64,000 nt of DNA from PALSA-278 sp963760285 (GTDB lineage: Bacteria; Acidobacteriota; Terriglobia; Acidiferrales; UBA7541), in NCBI GenBank assembly GCA_963760285.1, contig CAVXCI010000004.1:1-64000 (forward strand), written 5' to 3'. Numbering within the stretch: the stretch's first letter is position 1; each line of letters begins with the position of its first letter. This document shows, one piece after another, positions 57,325 through 64,000 of this stretch. Position numbers and translations under genes: made by a program. Below the pieces are notes generated by a model, which had not been told where the DNA came from, did no database searches, and saw only the letters and a list, made by a program, of their open reading frames with translations.

Positions 57325-58581
57325 TTAGCCCCCTGCTTCAAACCGCAGCGCTTCGATGGGATCCACCGACGCCGCGCGATTGGCCGGATAAATTGCCGAA
57401 GCCACGGCGATGACCGCCAGCAGCGCAAAGGAAATCAGCCCGGAGCTCCACGTGGGCACCAAGCCCGCAAAAAATGAAGGCATGGGCAGCAGGTCCACCA
57501 GCGCGCAGAGTCCGTAGGAAAGCGCCATGCCCAGCGCGCCGCTGAGCAGGGCCACAATGAGCGTTTCGATAAAAAATTGCAGCAGGATGGAGCGCTTGGT
57601 GGCGCCCAGCGCCTTGCGCACGCCGATTTCCCGCGTGCGCTCGCGCACGGCAACGAGCATCACGTTCATCACGCCCAGGCCGCCCAGCATCAGCGTGGCC
57701 AGCCCCACCGCGCCCAAAAAATACTCCATGCCGGTGAAGACCATCTGCAAATCCTGTGCGTCTTCGATGGTGTCCCAGATATCCGCGGCTTCCTTATCGT
57801 TGGGATCAAAGTCATGAATCAAGCCCAGTGCCGTCCGCACCTGCCGTTTGCATTCGTCGTGGAGCGCCAGCGAGCGCGGCACCACAAGAAAATGGTCAAT
57901 CGTGCCCGGCGGCGACGGCGGAATGTTCGGAAAATCGCGGATCATATCCTGATAGGGGACATAGACTTTGCGGATATCGAAACCGTCGTAGCTGCTGTTC
58001 TGGTCCTTGTTCGCCATCACGCCGATGACGGTGTAGGGAATATCCTTCATCCAGATGGTTTGGCCGATGGCCGGAAGTCCGCCGAAAAGCTGCTTCCTGG
58101 CGTCACTGCCGAGAAAGGCCACGCGCGTGGCGTTGGCGTTGTCCGCATCGTTATAGAAGCGGCCCTCGGCCACCGTGATGCTGCGAACTTCCTGGAACGG
58201 CGGAAGCGAACCGGTGATCAGCAGGCTGGCGCTGTTATTGAGGCTGCGGATTTCAATCTGGTTGGCGATTTCCGGCAGGACATATTTGCACGCCGGGGAT
58301 TGTTCCGTCACCGGCTGCACGTCCACCTGAAACCAGCGGACCGCCCGGCCGGCGCGCGTGCCGCCCACCTGCATACTGGTGTTGCCGGGAAAGACGATCA
58401 TGATGTCCTTGCCGAAAGCTTCGTTCTGGTGGCGCAGGCCGGTGCTGAGCCCGTTCACCGCAGCCACCAGAAGAGTGATGGAGAAAATTCCCCAGGCGAT
58501 GCCGAACATGGTCAGGAAGGTGCGCAGCTTGTGCGCCCACAGGGCTTGCAAGGTGTCCGCCAGCAGGTCCCGAAAAACCAT
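57325..58581 (-). CDS. MacB-type ABC transporter permease, first
   Basis: A 418-residue permease of the same architecture as the downstream gene: one helix (LRTFLTMFGIAWGIFSITLL), MacB_PCD periplasmic domain, then the FtsX-type block LGGLGVMNVMLVAVRERTRE, IGVRKALGATKRSILLQF. The two permeases share about a third of residues by eye and probably form a heterodimer. It starts 21 bases after the adaptor stop. Like MacB it may export peptides, lipids or siderophores; the ATPase must come from elsewhere. Confidence 0.92.
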   Translation of the reverse strand: MVFRDLLADTLQALWAHKLRTFLTMFGIAWGIFSITLLVAAVNGLSTGLRHQNEAFGKDIMIVFPGNTSMQVGGTRAGRAVRWFQVDVQPVTEQSPACKYVLPEIANQIEIRSLNNSASLLITGSLPPFQEVRSITVAEGRFYNDADNANATRVAFLGSDARKQLFGGLPAIGQTIWMKDIPYTVIGVMANKDQNSSYDGFDIRKVYVPYQDMIRDFPNIPPSPPGTIDHFLVVPRSLALHDECKRQVRTALGLIHDFDPNDKEAADIWDTIEDAQDLQMVFTGMEYFLGAVGLATLMLGGLGVMNVMLVAVRERTREIGVRKALGATKRSILLQFFIETLIVALLSGALGMALSYGLCALVDLLPMPSFFAGLVPTWSSGLISFALLAVIAVASAIYPANRAASVDPIEALRFEAGG

Positions 58582-58602
58582 TGGCTCGCGCGGCGGGCGG
58601 CG

Positions 58603-59817
58603 CTACTGCAGCACCACCTGCTGCCCCTCCTGCAAGCCGGAAACGATTTCCGCCTTCACGCCGTTGGAAATGCCGAGTTTGACGGGAATTTTCCTGCGGC
58701 CGTTGTCCGCCTTGGGATCGGGAATTTCGACGGAGGTGTTTTTGTCCTTGTCGTAGAGCACGGCGCTTTCGGGAACCTGCAGCACCTTGTGCTTTTCTTC
58801 CAGGATGATTTCGGCGTTGGCGCTCATGTTGGCGCGCAACTCGCCGCCGGGGTTGTCAATGGAAACGCGCACCGCAAAACTGGTGACGTTGTCCTTCTCC
58901 ACGCCCATGGGAGAAATCTTGGTCACCTTGCCGTCAAATTTTTTGTCCTTGTAGGATTCCACCACGATGCGCGCGGCCTGGCCGACGTAAACCTTGCCGA
59001 TGTCCGCTTCGTCCACTTTGCCTTCCACGTAGACCTGGCTGGTGTCGCCGAGGGTCATCACCAGCGTGGCCGTGGAGCCCAAAACCAAAATGGAGCTGAC
59101 CGCGTCGCCCACCACCACGTCGCGGGACAGCACAATGCCGTTCATGGGGCTGAGCACGGTGGCGTATTGCAGATTCTGCTGCGCCTGGTCCAGGGACGCC
59201 TCCGCCTGGGCCACCTGCGCCCGGGCCTTGGAAACTCCCGCCTTGCTTACCACCACGTTGGCCTGCGATACCTGCTGCTTGTTCACCGCGAGGCGATAGG
59301 CTTTTTCGGCATCCTCCACGCTGGAGCGGGGGATTAGACCCTGCTTAAACAAGCTCTCGGCGCGATCCATGGCGGACTTCAGGAAAGGAACGTCGGGGCC
59401 TTCCGCGTCGGTCACGTCCATCTGATTGGTGGCTTCCGCGGATTCCAGCGCGGCGCGCGACGCTTCCAGATTGGCCTGCGATTCGCGGACGGCCGCGGCC
59501 AACTGCTCCCGGTCCAGTTCCACGAGCACCTGTCCCGTTGTCACGTGATCGCCCTCATCCACTTCGAGCTTGTTAACGATGCCGCTGGCCTTGGATTTCA
59601 CTTCCACTTCGGTGAGCGGTTCGATTTTCCCGGTGGCGACAACCGAGCGGGCCAGGTCGGAACGTTCCACCTTGGCGAGTTTGGAGGGGTCAATGACGCG
59701 GCTGGGGCGCAGCGCCGCGGTAGCGCCGACAATAATGACCAGAAGAAGAGCGACAACGCCGCCCAGGATGATCCATTTCTTCTTTTTCTTGCGCGCGTTC
59801 TGCCCGTTGCCCGCCAT
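58603..59817 (-). CDS. MacA/HlyD-type periplasmic adaptor
   Basis: A 404-residue membrane-fusion protein. A short lysine-rich N-terminus and one helix (WIILGGVVALLLVIIVGATA) are followed by a biotinyl-lipoyl-like domain (VEVKSKASGIVNKLEVDEGD, then VTTGQVLVELDREQLAAAV), a long alpha-hairpin (residues about 100-210), the second lipoyl half (LSPMNGIVLSRDVVVGDAVS) and beta-barrel domains. GGGAGGAG precedes the ATG. It is first in the operon with the two permeases. An outer-membrane factor would complete an efflux path and is not in the window. Confidence 0.9.
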   Translation of the reverse strand: MAGNGQNARKKKKKWIILGGVVALLLVIIVGATAALRPSRVIDPSKLAKVERSDLARSVVATGKIEPLTEVEVKSKASGIVNKLEVDEGDHVTTGQVLVELDREQLAAAVRESQANLEASRAALESAEATNQMDVTDAEGPDVPFLKSAMDRAESLFKQGLIPRSSVEDAEKAYRLAVNKQQVSQANVVVSKAGVSKARAQVAQAEASLDQAQQNLQYATVLSPMNGIVLSRDVVVGDAVSSILVLGSTATLVMTLGDTSQVYVEGKVDEADIGKVYVGQAARIVVESYKDKKFDGKVTKISPMGVEKDNVTSFAVRVSIDNPGGELRANMSANAEIILEEKHKVLQVPESAVLYDKDKNTSVEIPDPKADNGRRKIPVKLGISNGVKAEIVSGLQEGQQVVLQ

Positions 59818-60096
59818 TCGCTCCTCCCAAACTCCGCTACTGAACCAAAATACGCAGGAGACCGAGGCTTTGTTCCGTGGGCTGGAAAGTCGTCTCCACC
59901 CGACGGTTTAGACGCCTGAAATCGGAGGAAGGCGGTCTGGGATTCTGCTTTTTGGCACGTCCCATTCCCGGACAAATGGGAAAAATAAAAGCTGCTTTGC
60001 GGCAGGATGTAGAATCAAATGCTCAGGCGCAAGCGGTAATAGGCCGCAACCTCGCGTCGGAGAAATTAAAATCCGGGGAGGCGTGAAAGGCATACG

Positions 60097-62539
60097 GTGA
60101 CGACCACGGAAACAGACAATCGGCTGCTGGAGCGGGACCCGGTCTGCGGAATGTCCGTGGACCGGGCGAAAGCGAAGGCGCGCGTCGAGCACGGCGGGCG
60201 CAAGTATTTCTTCTGCTCCGCGAACTGCGCGGCGAAATTCCAAAATTCGCCGGAAAAATATCTGGCGCAGACCGATTCGGTTCCAGCGTCGGACTCGCAT
60301 GGGAGTCATGCCAACGATGGAATGGCAACTTCTCCCGCATCCGGCTCCGCCGCGCCCGCAAAGGCAATTCCCGCCAACGCGAATGTCGAATACACCTGCC
60401 CCATGCATCCGCAAATTATTCGCGACCGCCCGGGCGCATGCCCGATCTGCGGGATGGCGCTGGAGCCGCGCATGCCAACGGCGGACGCCCGAGGAAAACC
60501 CCGAACTGACGGACATGACGCGGCGGTTCTGGTGGAGCGTGGCGCTGGCGGCGCCCGTCGTTGTGCTGGCGATGTCCGACCTGTTCCCCGGCCAGGCCGT
60601 GCGAGCACATCATTTCCGCGCGGAGCCATGATCTGGGTGGAACTTGCGCTGGCGACGCCGTGCGTTGCTGTGGGCGGGCTGGCCGATTCTTTGAGCGCGG
60701 CTGGCAATCGATGGTGCATCGCAGTCTGAACATGTTCACGCTGATCGCGATGGGCATTGGCACGGCCTACGTCTACAGCGTGGTGGCCACGATGGCGCCG
60801 GGAATTTTTCCGGCCACGTTTCGCGACGCCGACGGCGTAGTTCCGCGTGTATTTCGAAGCGGCGGCGGTGATCACCGCGCTGGTGCTGCTCGGGCAGGTG
60901 CTGGAACTGCGCGCGCGCAGCCAGACGTCGAACGCGCGTTCGCGCGCTGCTGGATCTGGCTGCCGAGGACGGCGCGGCGGCTGCGTCAGGCGACGGCGCG
61001 GAGGAAGACGTGCCGCTGGACAGTGTGCAGCCCGGCGACCTGCTGCGCGTGCGTCCCGGCGAAAAAATTCCCGTGGATGGCGTGCGTGACTCGAAGGCGC
61101 GAGCAGCGTGGATGAATCCATGCTCACCGGCGAGCCGATTCCCGTGGAGAAAATGCCGGCGACAGACGCGTCACCGGCGGGACGCTGAACGGCACGGGCA
61201 GTTTTGTGATGCGCGCCGAGCGCGTGGGCGCGGAAACGATGCTGGCGCAGATTGTGCGCGATGGTCAGCGAAGCGCAGCGCAGCCGCGCGCCGATTCAGC
61301 GGCTGGCGGACCGAGTGGCGTCCTATTTCGTGCCCGCCGTGGTTGCTGGCGGCGATTGCTACATTTATGGTGTGGGCATTGGTCGGCCCGCAGCCGCGCA
61401 TGGCGTACGCGATGGTGAACGCCGTCGCGGTGCTGATCATCGCCTGTCCCGTGCGCGCTGGGATTGGCCACGCCGATGTCCATCATGGTCGGCACGGGGC
61501 GGGGCGCGCTGGCCGGCGTGCTGGTCAGAAACGCCGAAGCGCTGGAAACGCTGGAGAAAGTAGACACGCTGGTCGTGGACAAGACCGGCACGCTGACCGA
61601 AGGCAAGCCGCGGCTGGTGACCGTCGAGACCGGCGGCGAAATTTCACGAAGCCGAACTGCTGCGACTGGCCGCAGCCGTCGAACGCGCGCAGCGAGCATC
61701 CGCTGGCCGCGGCGGTGATTGCTGCGAGCAGCGGCGAAGGCGTCGCGGCGGATGCGCTTGCCGAGCGCGGACAGAATTTGCCGCTGTGCCCGGGCGCGGC
61801 GTGACTGGCTCGCGTGGAGGCCGTCGCGTGGCGCTGGGCAATGCGGAGCTGCTAGCCGAAGCTGGCGTCGACGCGCTGAACGGCTGGCGCAGAGCGCGCG
61901 GAGTCCCTGCGGCGCGAGGGGCAGACCGTGATTTTCGTCGCGGTGGACGGCCGCGTCGCCGGGCTGCTGGGCATGGCCGACGCCGATCAAGCCGTCGGCG
62001 CACGGAAGCCATCGCTGAACTGCGACGCGAAGGCCTGCGCATCGTGATGCTGACGGGTGACAACCGCGCCACGCGCCGAAGTCGTGGCGCGGCAACTGGG
62101 CATTGACGAAGTGATTGCCGACGTCCTGCCGGAGCAAAAGGGCGAAGCCATCCAGCGCTGCAGAGCGAGGGCCGCATCGTCGCCATGGCCGGTGACGGCA
62201 TCAACGACGCGCCGGCGCTGGCGCAGGCGCAGGTGGGCATCGCCATGGGCACGGGCACGGACATGGCCATCGAGCGCGCGGGCATCACGCTGGTGCAGCG
62301 GCGATCTGCGCGGCATCGTCCGCGCCAGAAAATTGAGCCGCGCCACCATGCGCAACATCCGCCAGAATCTGTTTTTCGCGTTTGTCTACAACGTCGCTGG
62401 GCGTGCCCATTGCGGCGGGCGTGCTCTATCCGGTTTTTGGCTTGCTGCTCAGTCCGATGATCGCCGAGCGCGGCGATGACTTTCAGTTCGCGTGTCCGTG
62501 ATCGGCAATGCGCTGCGGCTGCATCGCCTCAAGCTGTAG
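60097..62539 (+). pseudogene. P1B-type heavy-metal (Cu/Ag) ATPase with YHS domain, many frame breaks
   Basis: About 790 residues when reassembled. The GTG at 60097 begins a YHS domain (RDPVCGMSVDRAKAKARVEH, KYFFCSANCAAKFQNSPEKY), then a heavy-metal-binding stretch (YTCPMHPQIIRDRPGACPIC). The membrane and cytoplasmic motifs follow in changing frames: VDESMLTGEPIPVEK-like actuator, CPC-A-LG transport site near 61445 (one extra G splits it), DKTGTLTEGKP phosphorylation site near 61580, EHPLA, and GDGINDAPAL near 62190. About a dozen breaks occur in 2.4 kb, many in G/C runs. The CPC site fits Cu(I)/Ag(I) export. With the CusF-like and Cys/His-rich genes it suggests copper defence. Confidence 0.82.
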
Positions 62540-62665
62540 TTATCCGGCCCGGCGTGGGTTCCGCGCGCACCTACAGAGGCGAGTAATTTGTAATGACCGC
62601 CGCACGGGAGCCTTACCGCCGCATTGCCCGCTCCGCGACAATTTCCATCGCGTGACCTCCCGCTT

Positions 62666-62711
62666 GGGTGTATCCTGTTTTCACGTCGCCCGCGACCCCA
62701 AGGAGATCGCC
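62666..62711 (+). promoter_or_regulatory. Conserved leader of propeller paralogue 3
   Basis: This copy matches the other two leaders over the last 27 bases without change (CGTCGCCCGCGACCCCAAGG, then AGATCGCC). The dyad is degenerate here (GTATC-N5-TTCAC), so paralogue 3 may be under weaker or different control. AAGGAG is the ribosome binding site for the ATG at 62712. Confidence 0.55.
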
Positions 62712-63917
62712 ATGAAATCCTTCGCCAAGCTTGTAGCCACACTCAGTCTTGTTGTCGCCGCTGTCGCCTTGTGCGCGCCGGGGCCCGGCGCCTCCAGTGG
62801 GCATTTTGTAGTGACCAATGAAAACATCTTCGATGGCAATAACACTTCCGTGATCCTGAAGCTGGGGGGAACGCGAACCCATCCCACACTGCCCGTGCTG
62901 GAAACGGAGCAGACGGACGTCACGACCCAACCGAACATCCCCGGCCCTACGCCAAATATTCAGATTGTGCACTCCGGCACAAATTTCTGTATTTTCGTAG
63001 GCGATTCAGAAGTGAATGGAAATGCAATCAGTTCCTTCCTTTATCCCGGATTCGCATTGGTAGATAACCACTCTGATCCGGGAGTGCCCAGCAGCGACGC
63101 GGGAGATGGTGTCGTGGCAGCTGGTGACCTGCTGCTTGCGGGCTATGGCGACAGCACGACATACTCGGGCTATATCGGCGTCTGGAGGATTGGAAAGGGA
63201 TGTACGCTCTCTTTGCTCAATACCTACAGCACATTTGTCTTCTTCACTAGCATGGGCGTGACGCCGGACGGCAGGACACTGCTGATTTCCTACACAGATA
63301 GGGCGAACGTCGATTCATTCTCGATCGGTGCGGACGGAACGCTCACTGAGCATGGCCCCTACGCAAGCGACGGCATCGAAGCTAGCGGCGTGGACATCAC
63401 TGCGGACAGCAAATATGCCATCTTTGACGTGGATGCGTACAACTATCCCCATTCATATTTGGAAGTTGAGATTTATCCCATCAACTCCGATGGCTCCCTC
63501 GGGCAAGTAAGTATTTTTGGCGACGGCGCGCTCGGTACAATCGCGACCGGGAGCTATGTGCGCCTGAGCCCCGATCAAAGGTTTCTTTTCACGGACAGCG
63601 ATGCGAAACACTATACTGATATTGTCACACTGGACTTCAACGAGAGCCCACTGTCGCTAACCAACGGCGGTTGCTCAACAAAGCTGAGGGGCGCTAGCGG
63701 CCTTTCCCCGGGCCAATTGATGACGGTCGTGCCCTCCGGCGCTGGCGGTGGCCTCTACGTGCCCGAAACAGGAAACCCCGAGGGTGAAGAGATTGGGCTC
63801 CTATCGATCAATCCCTCCACGGGATGTACAAAAGAAGTGGAGCGATCTCCATTTCTTGTAGACACGGCCAATGGTCGGCTAACCTCGGTGGCGGCTTGGC
63901 CGCCGCGACCGTTCTAG
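62712..63917 (+). CDS. Secreted lactonase-like beta-propeller protein, paralogue 3
   Basis: A 401-residue exported protein homologous to 6804-8057 and 39066-40259. Signal MKSFAKLVATLSLVVAAVAL is followed by CAPGPGASSGHFVVTNENIF, propeller phrases TSMGVTPDGRTLLISYTDRA, GVDITADSKYAIFDVDAYNY, YVRLSPDQRFLFTDSDAKHY and LDFNESPLSLTNGGC, and the tail AAWPPRPF. The start is fixed by AAGGAG and by alignment with the paralogues. It follows the P-type ATPase by 172 bases in the same direction; whether they share a transcript is unclear. The last 83 bases of the window after it hold nothing recognisable. Confidence 0.8.
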   Translation: MKSFAKLVATLSLVVAAVALCAPGPGASSGHFVVTNENIFDGNNTSVILKLGGTRTHPTLPVLETEQTDVTTQPNIPGPTPNIQIVHSGTNFCIFVGDSEVNGNAISSFLYPGFALVDNHSDPGVPSSDAGDGVVAAGDLLLAGYGDSTTYSGYIGVWRIGKGCTLSLLNTYSTFVFFTSMGVTPDGRTLLISYTDRANVDSFSIGADGTLTEHGPYASDGIEASGVDITADSKYAIFDVDAYNYPHSYLEVEIYPINSDGSLGQVSIFGDGALGTIATGSYVRLSPDQRFLFTDSDAKHYTDIVTLDFNESPLSLTNGGCSTKLRGASGLSPGQLMTVVPSGAGGGLYVPETGNPEGEEIGLLSINPSTGCTKEVERSPFLVDTANGRLTSVAAWPPRPF

Positions 63918-64000
63918 ATTACGTGAACAATGAACCAGGCGACCCGCCACGCAATTGGTTAATTGGTTAAGAGGATTGCCCGGCGCGTCGGTAATATAAG

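Noticed and set aside
63918..64000. Possible tRNA or attachment site at the window end (AATTGGTTAATTGGTTAAG)
   Set aside because: There is a short direct repeat of AATTGGTTAA, but no cloverleaf arms or T-loop consensus can be found in the remaining sequence.

Overview
The window most likely comes from a soil-type member of the Acidobacteriota, probably a metagenome-derived contig. This is inferred from content, not from a marker gene. It is GC-rich and has an unusually large secretome of repeat proteins: three GloVer-type tandem-repeat proteins, two FG-GAP/VCBS-repeat proteins with C-terminal Ig-like domains, several beta-propellers and a putative-Ig lipoprotein. It also carries Oar-like TonB receptors with N-terminal carboxypeptidase-regulatory domains, a helix-turn-helix/TolB-like/TPR protein, and MacB-type permeases. 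I saw no rRNA, tRNA, CRISPR array, insertion sequence or phage gene.

Layout. 0-10 kb: a frame-broken GloVer protein, a CPBP membrane protease, a small membrane protein, a 921-aa FG-GAP protein, the first of three paralogous secreted propellers, and a PQQ-type propeller. 10-17 kb: a minus-strand operon with a MocR/PdxR-type regulator, a PaaI-like thioesterase, pdxS, pdxT and a low-molecular-weight phosphatase/ArsC-like protein, preceded by a helix-turn-helix/TolB/TPR protein. 17-22 kb: a second FG-GAP protein and two tandem GloVer genes. 22-27 kb: a small ribbon-helix-helix-like gene with three 8-bp-spaced operator repeats coupled to a DoxX-like membrane gene, a 330-nt intergenic stretch rich in strong hairpins, yceI, a frame-broken murJ, and an STN/HEAT-like secreted protein. 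27-34 kb: a long Ig-like lipoprotein, a secreted protein, a CusF-like lipoprotein with an adjacent surface protein, and a PAP2 protein. 34-48 kb: three TonB receptors. Two of them sit next to short Cys/His-rich secreted proteins, which with the CusF-like gene and the P-type ATPase at 60 kb points to copper or related metal handling. Between them lie a toastrack-like lipoprotein, propeller paralogue 2, a haloperoxidase-like hydrolase and a DUF4396 protein. 47.7-50.4 kb: an ECF sigma factor, an anti-sigma factor carrying an HNH-like tail, and a YVTN propeller. 51-56 kb: a CDF-like protein, folE with two tandem PTPS/QueD genes, a glycosyltransferase, a TlpA-like thioredoxin and a PIN-like protein. 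56-60 kb: a MacA-type adaptor with two MacB-type permeases but no ATPase gene. 60-64 kb: a YHS/heavy-metal-domain P1B ATPase with many frame breaks, then propeller paralogue 3.

Reading caution. About thirteen genes are interrupted by one-base frame changes, including murJ and folE, which are normally indispensable. The breaks are clustered and many fall in G/C runs, so I read most of them as uncorrected sequencing or assembly indels rather than biological decay. They are labelled pseudogene only because the given sequence does not encode one continuous product.

The most unusual items are: (i) three dispersed propeller genes sharing a roughly 45-bp leader with a GTAAC-N5-GTTAC dyad and an identical WPPRPF C-terminus; (ii) the intergenic hairpin cluster at about 22.70-22.97 kb; (iii) the small repressor-like gene with TGGTAC iterons in its own promoter; (iv) the anti-sigma/HNH-like fusion; (v) the Cys/His-rich peptide plus TonB-receptor pairs.
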